Shown: positions 25,688 to 34,526 of the stretch, one piece after another | Numbering within the stretch: the stretch's first letter is position 1 | How the letters are laid out: each line of letters begins with the position of its first letter | Origin: Treponema sp. | GTDB lineage: Bacteria > Spirochaetota > Spirochaetia > Treponematales > Treponemataceae | Length of the DNA stretch: 64,000 nucleotides | Assembly (NCBI GenBank): GCA_017934745.1 | Contig: JAGBIY010000020.1 | Coordinates: 35,960 to 99,959 of the forward strand | Direction of reading: 5' to 3' | Notes under the pieces: generated by a model | The model's database searches: none | What the model was told of the DNA's origin: nothing | What the model saw: only the letters and a program-made list of their open reading frames with translations | Made by a program: the position numbers and the translations under genes

Positions 25688-27476
25688 TTCTTTCGTAAAA
25701 ATCGATATAAAAAAGTTTCTCAGAAAACTAACCGTGTTTTTCTTGGCCATGCTGATTCCCGTTTCGTTCGCCCATGCGGGCGATTGGGTCTTGGCGGGCG
25801 AGGCTTTCACGTCCAAAAAAAGCGATTCATCCTCCGAAAGTCTGAAGAAAGCCTCGGAGGTGATTCCCCAGCTGATTCTCGAACAGATTTCACTCAACAA
25901 GACGCGCGTCATACCCGACAGCGAGCTTTTGGACAGGAAGCTGAACACTCTCCAGACAGAGCGTCTTTCCCTTTTTTTGGAGCTTGAGAAGGAAATCAAG
26001 ACCCGCGATGCCCTCGTAATCTCTGAGAAAAAGCCGAAGAGCCTTGAGAAGAAGCTCGTCGAGGCGAACAAGAAAATCGCCGAAATCCAGGAAAAAATCG
26101 AAGCGAATTTGAAGGCTGCCGACGAGGAAATCGAGAAGATGGAGAGCGAATCTTCCGGTGAAAGGAAAATGGACGGCGAGGGGGCTGTCGGAAAAAAGGA
26201 ATCTAAGGGGCCTTACGAATTTTTCAAGAAAGTCTTTCCGATGCGCTTTTTCAGGCGGGACGAAAAAACGAAGGAGATTGTGAGCGAGGACATCGCCGTC
26301 TACAAGAACGATGTTTCCGCTTTGTTCAAGGCGAGCGAGGAAGCGGCGGCGCAGGGGCGGAAGAGCTATGCGTTCGGCAAGGAAGTGACGGCAGCGAAAA
26401 TAAACGGGCTTTTGACCGGAACAATCGTCTCCTACGGCGAGTACATCGGAGTCACGGCCGAGATTTTCGTCTATCCCGGCGCGAAGTCGATAGGTGTCGT
26501 TTCGGAAGTCGGAAGCATTACGAATTTGGTTCCGCTCGCGAAAAGAATCCTTCAGGGAATGTCTCCGAAAATAGCGAACAACATGCCTGTTCTTTTGAGG
26601 TTCGACATAGACTCCGCCGATTCTGGAATGTCTGTCACGAACCCTGTCGTCACAATCGACGGCGTAGTCTCGAAAAACGCCGAGGACGCCCTCCTCGATT
26701 CTGGAATACACACGATTTCCGTCGAGGCCCCCGGATTCGAGACCGCTTCCATAAGCTATTCGTTTACCGGGGATTCCGAATTTTCCGTTGTCGCCCGTCT
26801 TGTTCCGGTCGTTTCAGGCACGATGAACATAAGACTGAAGAAATTCAAGGACGGACTTTTCTACGCAGATGCCATAGAGTCGTCTCCGTTGAGCGTCGAA
26901 AGCCCGTATTCTCCGATAAGCGTCAACGGCAAGGACATCCTCGCTGTCTTTGAGGATTCCTCAACGAAGGAGCGGGCGTTCGTCTTTGTTCCGTTCGATT
27001 TGGCGACGGATGGAGGAGAACTACTCGTCAACGCGAAGACGTTCGACCGCGCGGACAACATCGACAGGCGGCGGCGCGAGATGTACATAGCGTACAGCGC
27101 GCTCATCTGCTCCCTGCCGTTCACGTTCTACAGCCTCGGAGAATTCGACTCCAGGAACAACGCCTACGCGATGGGAAGGGGCGACTACGACAACCTTTTG
27201 AAGTGGCAGAACATATCGAACATATCGCAGGTCGTGACGTTCGTCTGCGCAGGCTGGTTCGCGGTCGAGCTTGTGCGGTACTTGTTCGCCGCGAACAGGG
27301 TTCTTCCGGCTGCGGCGAAATCCGACAGGGACCGTGAGTCGTACATGCAGAAAATCGAGTCGCTCCGTGTGGAGGCTGCCAACAACGATGCCGATGAGAA
27401 AAGCGCGGACACGGACGCTCCTGGCGATGTTGCCGTCGACGAGACTGAACCGAACTCGTCTAATAGTGTACAATAG
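25650..27476 (+). CDS. Secreted coiled-coil and PEGA-domain membrane protein
   Basis: 608 residues if started at TTG 25650, where AAGGA stands seven bases upstream; the start lies inside prfB (38-base overlap). A signal-like segment (KKFLRKLTVFFLAMLIPVSFAHA) precedes a Lys/Glu coiled coil (about 75-185), a mixed domain (TAAKINGLLTGTIVSYGEYIGVTAEIFVYPG), a PEGA-like unit near 330-390 (VTIDGVVSKN...LDSGIHTISVEAPGF) and two C-terminal membrane helices (about 480-500 and 535-555). The tail is D/E/N-rich. It resembles treponemal proteins of unknown function. No alternative ATG with a Shine-Dalgarno precedes the signal sequence, which is why TTG is kept. Confidence 0.7.
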   Translation: MAVTTTLPTKTSDSFVKIDIKKFLRKLTVFFLAMLIPVSFAHAGDWVLAGEAFTSKKSDSSSESLKKASEVIPQLILEQISLNKTRVIPDSELLDRKLNTLQTERLSLFLELEKEIKTRDALVISEKKPKSLEKKLVEANKKIAEIQEKIEANLKAADEEIEKMESESSGERKMDGEGAVGKKESKGPYEFFKKVFPMRFFRRDEKTKEIVSEDIAVYKNDVSALFKASEEAAAQGRKSYAFGKEVTAAKINGLLTGTIVSYGEYIGVTAEIFVYPGAKSIGVVSEVGSITNLVPLAKRILQGMSPKIANNMPVLLRFDIDSADSGMSVTNPVVTIDGVVSKNAEDALLDSGIHTISVEAPGFETASISYSFTGDSEFSVVARLVPVVSGTMNIRLKKFKDGLFYADAIESSPLSVESPYSPISVNGKDILAVFEDSSTKERAFVFVPFDLATDGGELLVNAKTFDRADNIDRRRREMYIAYSALICSLPFTFYSLGEFDSRNNAYAMGRGDYDNLLKWQNISNISQVVTFVCAGWFAVELVRYLFAANRVLPAAAKSDRDRESYMQKIESLRVEAANNDADEKSADTDAPGDVAVDETEPNSSNSVQ

Positions 27477-27521
27477 AGCAAAGAGCAATATAGAGCAAAG
27501 TGATTAAAAGTGGGGTTGTAA

Positions 27522-28400
27522 ATGGCAAAAGTTTCTTTCTTTGGGAAAATCAAGAATCTATTCAAGCCGAAAAGCAAAATCAGCGAAGAGTTCTATGACG
27601 ATTTGACGGACGTTCTCGTGGAGGGCGATATCGGAGCCAAGTTCGCGTTCGAGTTGTCCGAGCGGCTTCGCGACGTGTGCGATTCAAAGAAAATCGAAGA
27701 CGAGGGCGAAGTCAGGCTTGAGCTGAAAAAACTTCTCCTTCCGTATGCGAAATCGGTCTCGTTCGCGCCTGAAAAAGGAAAGGTCAACATATACATGATG
27801 CTCGGCGTGAACGGTGTCGGAAAGACCACTTCCGCAGCGAAAATAGCGAAACTCTACCGTGATTCCGGGGAGAGCGTCCTTCTCGCGGCGAGCGATACTT
27901 TCCGCGCGGCCGCCGAGGAGCAGCTTGAGATGCATGGCGAGAGGCTCGGAATCAGGGTCATCGCGCACCAGCACGGAACCGACCCCGCGGCCGTAGTTTT
28001 CGATGCAGCGGATTCCGCAAGGGCGGCGGGCGGCGCTCTAGTCATAGCCGACACCGCCGGGCGTCTCCACAACAAGGAGAACCTCGTCCGCGAACTCCAG
28101 AAAATCAACAAGATAGCCGCCCAGAAAGCCGACGAGGGCTGCTTCAAGAAACTCATCGTAATCGACGCGACTACAGGACAGAACGCGCTTCGTCAGGCCG
28201 AGGTCTTTTCCGAGGCTGTCGGTGTCGACGGAATCGTGCTTACGAAGTACGACTCCACTGCGAGGGGCGGTGTCGCGTTCACAATCGGAAAGGAGCTTTC
28301 GCTTCCTGTCGCGTTCGTCTGCACCGGAGAGAAATACGAGGACATTCGGAGTTTCGACCCTGAAAAGTACACGAACGAATTCCTGGGTCTAGAAAATTGA
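27522..28400 (+). CDS. ftsY: Signal recognition particle receptor FtsY
   Basis: 292-residue SRP GTPase that docks ribosome-SRP complexes at the inner membrane. NG-domain motifs: GVNGVGKTT near 95, DTFRAAAEEQL near 128, DTAGR near 180 and TKYDSTARGG near 245. The N-terminal acidic A domain of the enterobacterial protein is missing; only a short basic start (FFGKIKNLFKPKSK) precedes the N domain, as in many compact FtsY proteins. GTGGGG stands before ATG 27522. Upstream bases 27472-27499 contain two copies of TAGAGCAAAG spaced by seven bases. Confidence 0.97.
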   Translation: MAKVSFFGKIKNLFKPKSKISEEFYDDLTDVLVEGDIGAKFAFELSERLRDVCDSKKIEDEGEVRLELKKLLLPYAKSVSFAPEKGKVNIYMMLGVNGVGKTTSAAKIAKLYRDSGESVLLAASDTFRAAAEEQLEMHGERLGIRVIAHQHGTDPAAVVFDAADSARAAGGALVIADTAGRLHNKENLVRELQKINKIAAQKADEGCFKKLIVIDATTGQNALRQAEVFSEAVGVDGIVLTKYDSTARGGVAFTIGKELSLPVAFVCTGEKYEDIRSFDPEKYTNEFLGLEN

Positions 28401-29494
28401 GGAAAAAAACGTCCGTCGTTCTCGCTTGTCTCTTTTTCTCGGCCTTCGCCCTCTGTTGCGCGGAAAATTACGGGCGTGGGTTGTATTTCGACCTGTCTTT
28501 CGGAAACAGGTTCCTGCTTGATGACGGTTTTTCTTCTGTTAGCCGCTTCGCTTCCGTCTTGACGGCGCGCGAATCCGCTTTCAGACATGCATCGCGGCAA
28601 AAAGACGACGCAGGGGCTGTTGCCGACGATTCTCTGGAATCTTTGGTCGGCGAGGAGCAGGAGGCTGATTCCGAATTCTTCGATGGAAGCGGATTATTGG
28701 AGGCCCTGGACGGAAAGGACGAGAGGGGAATCCAGGAAGGCGACGAGCAGAAAGTCGAAATCCCGGAGTTCGTCTACTACGACAAGGACGGAGAAATCAG
28801 GCGGTTCACCTACGATGGCGAGCAGATGACGGCCAGAAAGAGGATTCTTGGATACGGGGACGACGGAGAGGAACTTTTCCAGACAGAGATAGTTTCCGCA
28901 TACGGAAAGAAAATCAAGAAGCGCGTTTTCGATGCGGATTCCAGGCTTGTATCAAGCGAGTCGTTTTTGATTGGCTCTTCCGCGAAGGATTTCAGTCTGA
29001 CGTCGAGCAGGTCGTATTCTTATGCGGAAGACTCGAAAATCCCCGAAAAAAGTTCCGAGGTCGACTACGCCAATCATTCGGGCTTCGACAGCCAGTTCAA
29101 CGAAAAGGGGCTTCTGCTCTCTCGTTTCGACTATTCGCTTCCGGAAGACGGTTCCGGCGGAGAGAGGACTCCGGTGAAGAGAGTCTCCTTCGAATATGAC
29201 GAGAGCGACAGGGTGGTCGTGGAGGAGAATTCTGTTTGGAGCGGCGGGGTCGAGTCGGTGAGGAAGATGGCCTACAAGTTCACGGATTTGAGCGCGGACC
29301 CGGATTTTGAATACTATGAGGACGGAATACTGCGTCTTCGCAGAAATTTCGACGATGAGAAAAACTATTACGAGACAACATTCATGGAAGATGGATTCTC
29401 CATTCTCGCTTATTTCGAGGACGGAGTGAAATTCTATGAGATTGTCTATTTGAACGGTGTGGAAGTCAGAAGAAAATACTATGATTTCGACTAG
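28397..29494 (+). CDS. Secreted YD-repeat-like protein, unknown function
   Basis: 365 residues. The TTG start at 28397 overlaps the ftsY stop (TTGA), implying coupled translation. A signal peptide (about 1-20, ending LCCAE) precedes an acidic region and then short repeated beta-hairpin-like units: EFVYYDKDGEIRRFTYDGEQ, ILGYGDDGEELFQTEI, FDADSRLVSSESF, FEYYEDGILRLRRNF. These resemble YD or MORN-type repeats. No ATG alternative with a Shine-Dalgarno was seen. It stands just before the lol transporter genes, so a link to lipoprotein or outer-membrane biogenesis is possible but not shown. Confidence 0.65.
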   Translation: MRKKTSVVLACLFFSAFALCCAENYGRGLYFDLSFGNRFLLDDGFSSVSRFASVLTARESAFRHASRQKDDAGAVADDSLESLVGEEQEADSEFFDGSGLLEALDGKDERGIQEGDEQKVEIPEFVYYDKDGEIRRFTYDGEQMTARKRILGYGDDGEELFQTEIVSAYGKKIKKRVFDADSRLVSSESFLIGSSAKDFSLTSSRSYSYAEDSKIPEKSSEVDYANHSGFDSQFNEKGLLLSRFDYSLPEDGSGGERTPVKRVSFEYDESDRVVVEENSVWSGGVESVRKMAYKFTDLSADPDFEYYEDGILRLRRNFDDEKNYYETTFMEDGFSILAYFEDGVKFYEIVYLNGVEVRRKYYDFD

Positions 29495-29512
29495 ATTTTT
29501 TTGCAGGTGATT

Positions 29513-30808
29513 ATGTTCAGCAAGTGGATTTTGTTCGTTTCAAGAAGGTTCTCTAAAGTTGACAGGCAGGGACGTTCCGCCGTCACCTCGATGCTGGCGT
29601 CGCTTGGGATATGCTTCGGCGTGATGACGTTGATTACGGTCATAAGCGTCATGAACGGCTTCCAGATGAGCTTCATCGATTCGATAATGGAAGTCAGCTC
29701 GTACCATGTGCAGGTGTCGGGATTCGGAAAGGACGGCGAATCGTTGGAGCGGTTCAGGGAATACTGCATTCGCGACGACGAGATTCTGTCGTACGTTCCT
29801 TATCTTGAGGCTCAGTCGCTCGCCGTAGGGCGCAACGAGAAGCAGACGGCGGCTCTTCTCCGCGCGGTTCCCCCGACAGTGCGCGACGACGATTCCGGGT
29901 TCGCCTCGGAAGTGAGGATGTGGAGCGGAAATTTCGACTTGTCCAGTCCAGACTCCATCGTCCTCGGAAGCGACCTTGCCCACGCGCTCGGCGTCAGAAT
30001 CGGGGGCGTCGTAAATTTGTGCGCGCTCTCCGGTGGAGCGGACGTTGACCTGTTCTCCTCCGACCGTGTTTTCACGGTCACGGGGATATTCAGGACGGGG
30101 TTCGCGGACATCAACTCGTCATACGCTTTCGTCAATTTCGACGACGGAAAGAGATACTTCGGCGAAAAAGCCGTTGAGAATCTCGTCTACGGCCTGAAAA
30201 TCAGAGACAAGTACAAGGATGCGAGGGTAGTCTCCAGACTTCGGCAGGAATTCCCGAATCTGAAGGTGGAATCGTGGAAGAATTTCAACCGCTCGTTCTT
30301 CGGCGCGCTCCGCGTGGAAAAGAACATGCTCATGGTTCTCGTGTTCCTCATTTTTGTCGTCGTCGGGATAAACATCTTCTCCGGTATGCGGCGCATGGTG
30401 TTCGAACGCCGCGAGGAGATAAGCATAATGTCGGCTTTCGGCGGGCGGAAGAGCCAGATTCCGTCGATTTTCGTGATGCAGGGATTTTTGACCGGCTTTT
30501 TCGGAGCGGTGCCCGGCCTCGTGCTTGGGCTTCTTTTGTGCGTTCGCATGTCGGACATATTCATGCTCATCTCCAAGGCGACGTACTATATCCAGCTTTT
30601 CTTCGTCATGCTCGCATCTCCTGAGAGCGGAGATTTCGTAAGGGAGAATTCGATGTTCATGGTCTACGCGGGAATCCCCCCGAGGGTGGAGCCTGGGGAG
30701 GTCCTCGTGATAACCGTGTTCGGGATGTTCTCGTCACTCGTCGCGAGCTGGATTGCCAGCAGGAACGTCCTGAAGATGACTGTCGCGGAAGTCATGAGGG
30801 ATGAATAG
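29513..30808 (+). CDS. LolC/LolE-type lipoprotein-release permease
   Basis: 431 residues from ATG 29513 with AGGTG upstream; TTG at 29501 is a longer alternative. Membrane helix 1 (about 23-45), a large periplasmic MacB-core-like domain, then three C-terminal helices (LMVLVFLIFVVVGINIFSGM, FLTGFFGAVPGLVLGLLLCV, and the last near VLVITVFGMFSSLVASWIAS) give the FtsX fold. With the next two genes it forms a permease-ATPase-permease set, the LolCDE arrangement that extracts lipoproteins from the inner membrane. Whether this one equals LolC or LolE cannot be decided by eye. Confidence 0.88.
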   Translation: MFSKWILFVSRRFSKVDRQGRSAVTSMLASLGICFGVMTLITVISVMNGFQMSFIDSIMEVSSYHVQVSGFGKDGESLERFREYCIRDDEILSYVPYLEAQSLAVGRNEKQTAALLRAVPPTVRDDDSGFASEVRMWSGNFDLSSPDSIVLGSDLAHALGVRIGGVVNLCALSGGADVDLFSSDRVFTVTGIFRTGFADINSSYAFVNFDDGKRYFGEKAVENLVYGLKIRDKYKDARVVSRLRQEFPNLKVESWKNFNRSFFGALRVEKNMLMVLVFLIFVVVGINIFSGMRRMVFERREEISIMSAFGGRKSQIPSIFVMQGFLTGFFGAVPGLVLGLLLCVRMSDIFMLISKATYYIQLFFVMLASPESGDFVRENSMFMVYAGIPPRVEPGEVLVITVFGMFSSLVASWIASRNVLKMTVAEVMRDE

Positions 30809-30833
30809 TTTTTTTTTATTTTATGGAGGAAAA

Positions 30834-31520
30834 ATGGGCGGAAATCATATCGTTTCGATAAGGAAACTTGAGAAGACTTACAAAACCGACAGCGAGACAC
30901 TCACGATTTTGAAGGATGTCGATTTCGATGCCGAGCGTGGAAAGAAAATCGTCATAGTAGGACAGAGCGGAAGCGGAAAAAGCACGTTCCTGAACATACT
31001 CGGCGGACTCGACTCGGCCACCAGCGGCTCCGTCGTGGCTGGCGGATTCGATGTGACGTCGCTCGACGAGAAGGGGCTTTCCGAGTACCGCTCGAAATTC
31101 CTCGGCCTCATATTCCAGTTCCATTACCTTCTCAAGGATTTCTCCGCTTTGGAGAACGTCTTCCTCCCGGCTTTCATGGCCGGAGTCCCGAAAAAAGAGG
31201 CGATGTCGAAGGCGCGGGGGCTTCTTGTCGACGTTGGGCTGGAGTCTCGCATGAACCATCTTCCGTCCCAGCTCTCAGGCGGCGAGAGGCAGCGCGTGGC
31301 CGTCGCTCGCTCTTTGATAAACGACCCGGAGCTGATTCTGGCGGACGAGCCGACCGGAAACCTCGACCCCGCGAACGCCGAGATGATAGGAAACCTGCTT
31401 TTTTCGATGGCCGACAAGTACGACAAGACGCTCGTCCTCGTGACGCACGACATGCGCCTGGCCGAAAAGGGCGATTTCAAGTATTCGATAAAAAACGGAA
31501 AACTGGTGAAGGGTGAGTGA
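30834..31520 (+). CDS. lolD: LolD-type ABC transporter ATPase
   Basis: 228 residues from ATG 30834 with GGAGG five bases before it. Walker [10 protein letters not shown] near 44, Q-loop [16 protein letters not shown], signature [15 protein letters not shown], Walker [13 protein letters not shown] and the switch [11 protein letters not shown] are all present. The sequence is typical of the LolD/MacB subfamily. It sits between two FtsX-fold permeases and is followed by the second without a gap. Confidence 0.92.
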   Translation: MGGNHIVSIRKLEKTYKTDSETLTILKDVDFDAERGKKIVIVGQSGSGKSTFLNILGGLDSATSGSVVAGGFDVTSLDEKGLSEYRSKFLGLIFQFHYLLKDFSALENVFLPAFMAGVPKKEAMSKARGLLVDVGLESRMNHLPSQLSGGERQRVAVARSLINDPELILADEPTGNLDPANAEMIGNLLFSMADKYDKTLVLVTHDMRLAEKGDFKYSIKNGKLVKGE

Positions 31521-32858
31521 ATGAAAACTGAAGCGTCGGTTCTTTTCGCGGCCCGTCTTTTGTTCCCCAAAACCGGGAAAAAGTCGAACGCGCGCAGAAG
31601 CCTCATTGGAGCGATGGTCTGCATCGGAATAAGCCTTGTGCCGCTCGTCATGGTGCTTTCCGTCTCCAACGGAATGATAGAGGGAATAACGGACAGGATG
31701 ATTGGCCTTTCCACGTCGCACATAAGCTGCGTGCTGCAGAACGAGACGGAGGCTGTCTCTTCCTTCGGCTCCTTCAAGAAAGTCTCGTCCGAGTTGAACA
31801 TCCTTCCCGGTGTGGTCGATTCGTTCCCGGAAATTCAGGGGATGGCTCTCGCGTCGTCCCTTTCCGGGCGCACGGGTGCGTCGGTCAGGGCGGTGGAGAA
31901 GGACGTCTTTTCCAGGAACAAGTCATTTTCTGAGCTTTTCGAGGTCGTGGACGGAAAAACGGAATTCGATTCGGAAAAGTCTGCGATAATCGGAAAGAAA
32001 CTTTCGGAGATTCTGGGGGTGAAGGCCGGAGACACGGTAAGGCTCATAACGATACGCGACGACGGGAATTCGGCGGACGGAGAAGTTTCTCTTCGCCCTC
32101 GCATAACTTCGCTCAAGGTCTCCGGAATCGTCTCCAGCGGGTATCAGGAACTGGACGCTCTGTGGCTGTTCGTTCCGATTGAGACAGGCTTCTCCGTCCT
32201 TCCGATGAAGTCGTCGAAATTCGTCATAGGCGTGGAGACCGAAGACGCGTTCGACATCTCGCTGGAGCGCGCGGTGCGGTATGTTGAGCGCACAGTGCCG
32301 AAGGGGACGAGGGTCTACCGCTGGAACGAGCTGAATTCCGCACAGTACGAGAATTTCGCTTCGACACAGACGATGCTCCTCTTCATAATGATGCTGATTG
32401 TCCTTGTCGCGTCCGTGAACATTTCGAGCGCGCTCATAATGCTCGTCATGGAGCGCAGGAAGGAGATTGCGATTCTGAAAAGCCTGGGGGCTTCCCCTTC
32501 TGGAATCGCGCTCTCGTTTTTGCTGACAGGAATGGTGACAGGACTTTTCGGAGTCCTCATCGGCATTCCCTGCGGTCTCCTCTGTTCCGTCAATTTCAGT
32601 TCGATAATGAATTCAATAGAAAAAATCGTCAATGTCGTCTACGAATTCTTCCATGTGCTTTTCCACGGAAATCCTGACACTCTGACGATTCGGCTTTTGG
32701 ATCCCGCCTTCTACCTGCAGAACGTCCCCCTCGCGATTCCCCTTCCTCAGCTTGTGGTGGTCGCGAGCGGGACACTCGTGCTCTCCCTCTTCGTCAGCGC
32801 GATTCCTGCAATAAGGGCGGGGGCTGAAAAACCGATTGAAACGTTAAGGAAAATTTAG
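31521..32858 (+). CDS. LolC/LolE-type lipoprotein-release permease, second copy
   Basis: 445 residues starting directly after the ATPase stop (GGTGAG before the ATG). First helix about 32-55, periplasmic domain with [16 protein letters not shown]..., then TM segments [39 protein letters not shown] and a final helix near [23 protein letters not shown]. It shares the fold of the upstream permease but little obvious identity, as expected for a LolC/LolE heterodimer. Confidence 0.88.
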   Translation: MKTEASVLFAARLLFPKTGKKSNARRSLIGAMVCIGISLVPLVMVLSVSNGMIEGITDRMIGLSTSHISCVLQNETEAVSSFGSFKKVSSELNILPGVVDSFPEIQGMALASSLSGRTGASVRAVEKDVFSRNKSFSELFEVVDGKTEFDSEKSAIIGKKLSEILGVKAGDTVRLITIRDDGNSADGEVSLRPRITSLKVSGIVSSGYQELDALWLFVPIETGFSVLPMKSSKFVIGVETEDAFDISLERAVRYVERTVPKGTRVYRWNELNSAQYENFASTQTMLLFIMMLIVLVASVNISSALIMLVMERRKEIAILKSLGASPSGIALSFLLTGMVTGLFGVLIGIPCGLLCSVNFSSIMNSIEKIVNVVYEFFHVLFHGNPDTLTIRLLDPAFYLQNVPLAIPLPQLVVVASGTLVLSLFVSAIPAIRAGAEKPIETLRKI

Positions 32859-32872
32859 TTATTATTTTGTCT

Positions 32873-33415
32873 ATGCTTTGTAGTCTTTGTCACGAAAACG
32901 AGGCCTGCATTTTTGTCGAACAGACGAATGTGGTGACCCAGAAAAGAAGAATGTGTCTCTGCGCGGATTGCGCCCGTCAGTTCGGCATCCCGCCGACATC
33001 GAAAACGATGACGAAATCGTTGACGGCTCTTTTCGACGCTTTTTTGAAGGTGAACAACGCCAACGATGTGTACAGGAATTCCCCCGACAGCAAAAAACTC
33101 TGCCCTGTATGCGGCATCAGCCTCCTTTCTATAAAAAAGACCCGCAAGGTCGGTTGTCCTGAGTGCTATGCCATTTTCAAGGACGAGATAAACGATATCC
33201 TGAAGAACATAGGAGTCACGAACGAGTACACAGGCTCCATGCCTAAGCGCATAAGGAATTTCAGCTCGGTGTTGACCACGAGGGTCGCAATCCAGGGAAA
33301 GCTTGAGGAATCCCTAAAAAAGGAAGACTACGAGAAAGCCGCAATCTACCGCGACTATCTAAAAGCGTTGGAAAAAGCCCCTGTTGCGGGCGACGGTGAC
33401 GCGGAAGATGAGTGA
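32873..33415 (+). CDS. mcsA: McsA-like zinc and UVR-domain protein
   Basis: 180 residues from ATG 32873; the longer frame starts with TTG. Paired CxxC sites are seen: CSLCHENEACIF, CADCARQF, CPVCGISLL and CPECYAIF, matching the metal-binding half of McsA. A UVR motif (QGKLEESLKKEDYEKAAIYRDYLKAL) closes the protein. In Firmicutes McsA activates the arginine kinase McsB and the ClpC chaperone. The gene order mcsA-mcsB-clpC is kept here, without ctsR. The McsB start overlaps this stop by eight bases. Confidence 0.9.
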   Translation: MLCSLCHENEACIFVEQTNVVTQKRRMCLCADCARQFGIPPTSKTMTKSLTALFDAFLKVNNANDVYRNSPDSKKLCPVCGISLLSIKKTRKVGCPECYAIFKDEINDILKNIGVTNEYTGSMPKRIRNFSSVLTTRVAIQGKLEESLKKEDYEKAAIYRDYLKALEKAPVAGDGDAEDE

Positions 33416-34508
33416 CAAAGTTTCATCATCTGCAATCGGCGACGCGTGGTTCGCTTCCGAGGGACCGGAAAGCGATGTCGTCATATCGACAAGGGTGCGC
33501 CTCGCCAGAAATTTGGCGAATTTTCCGTTTCCTGTCCGTTTCCGCGGCGACGACGCCGACCATGTGCGCGCGATTGTCTTCGACGCTTTCTCCCATTGCT
33601 CGGCACCGGACAACTATCAGGCCGTGATAACGTCGAACCTCGATTATGTCGGAAAAAAGATTTTGTGCGAGCGCGGAGTCATGGAGGCTTCCACTCCAGT
33701 GTCTACCGGTTCTGGAATCGTAATCAGCACGGACGGGGTTCTTTCTTGCATAGTGAACGGAGTCGACCATCTGCGTTTGTCCTCGTTCGTTCCGGGGCTT
33801 GCCGGTGTCGAGGCGTTCGAGATGGTCAAGCGCGTGGACGACGAACTGCAGAATTCCATCCAGTTCGCGGCGAGCGTGGAGCATGGATACCTCACTTCCG
33901 ACATGAGCGACTGCGGAAGCGGAATGAAAGTCTCTTGCCGTGTGCATCTTCCATCGATAACGTTCGCGAAAAAGTTGAAGGACGTCTTTGTGGAATTCGA
34001 CAAGCGGGGAATAGAAGTGCGCGATTCGTTCGGGCTTGGATCGGAGAAGGAGTCCGCGCTCGGCTGCTTCTATCAGGTTTCGACAAAAGTCGCCGGAAAC
34101 GGAAGCGAAATAGAGCAGATGGCGGGACTCATCGGCGCCGTGAAATTCCTTGCGGAGACCGAACGGAAGATTTCCAGGGAGATTTTTGTCTTGCGGGCCA
34201 CCGAGATAAAGGACATGATTTACAAGTCGTACGCTTCGTCGAAATTTTCCTTTCTGCTCTCGGAACGTGATGCCGTGGAGGCGATTTCCCTTGTCAAGTG
34301 GGGGAAGAACCTCGGTGCCGTAAAAGGAATTTCTGACAGCGAGTTGTGCGCCCTTTTGTACAGGATAAGAAGCGGGCACCTCCAGTTCTTGATGAAGAGC
34401 AAGGATTTTGCTTTCCCAAACGATGTGGCGAAAAGCCCTCTTCTAAAAGAAAACAGCATACGTTCATTGATAATTCAGGAAGCGTTTTCACAGATTTCGT
34501 TTAACTAG
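33408..34508 (+). CDS. mcsB: McsB-family protein with altered active-site residues
   Basis: 366 residues from ATG 33408; the longer frame begins with TTG. Homology to the ATP:guanido phosphotransferase fold of McsB is clear: GPESDVVISTRVRLARN, DHLRLSSFVPG, GYLTS...GSGMKVSCRVHLP, EVRDSFGLGSE. Compared from memory with Bacillus subtilis McsB, the catalytic NEED motif (Glu120/Glu121) reads NGVD at 117-120, and Cys167 corresponds to Asp165 (GYLTSD). The C-terminal phosphoarginine-sensing RDxRRA region reads NSIRSL. The nucleotide-binding arginines look kept. It may therefore be a pseudokinase or use a different chemistry. Operon: mcsA-mcsB-clpC. Confidence 0.88.
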   Translation: MSDKVSSSAIGDAWFASEGPESDVVISTRVRLARNLANFPFPVRFRGDDADHVRAIVFDAFSHCSAPDNYQAVITSNLDYVGKKILCERGVMEASTPVSTGSGIVISTDGVLSCIVNGVDHLRLSSFVPGLAGVEAFEMVKRVDDELQNSIQFAASVEHGYLTSDMSDCGSGMKVSCRVHLPSITFAKKLKDVFVEFDKRGIEVRDSFGLGSEKESALGCFYQVSTKVAGNGSEIEQMAGLIGAVKFLAETERKISREIFVLRATEIKDMIYKSYASSKFSFLLSERDAVEAISLVKWGKNLGAVKGISDSELCALLYRIRSGHLQFLMKSKDFAFPNDVAKSPLLKENSIRSLIIQEAFSQISFN

Positions 34509-34526
34509 GATACAAGTCAAGGAGAA

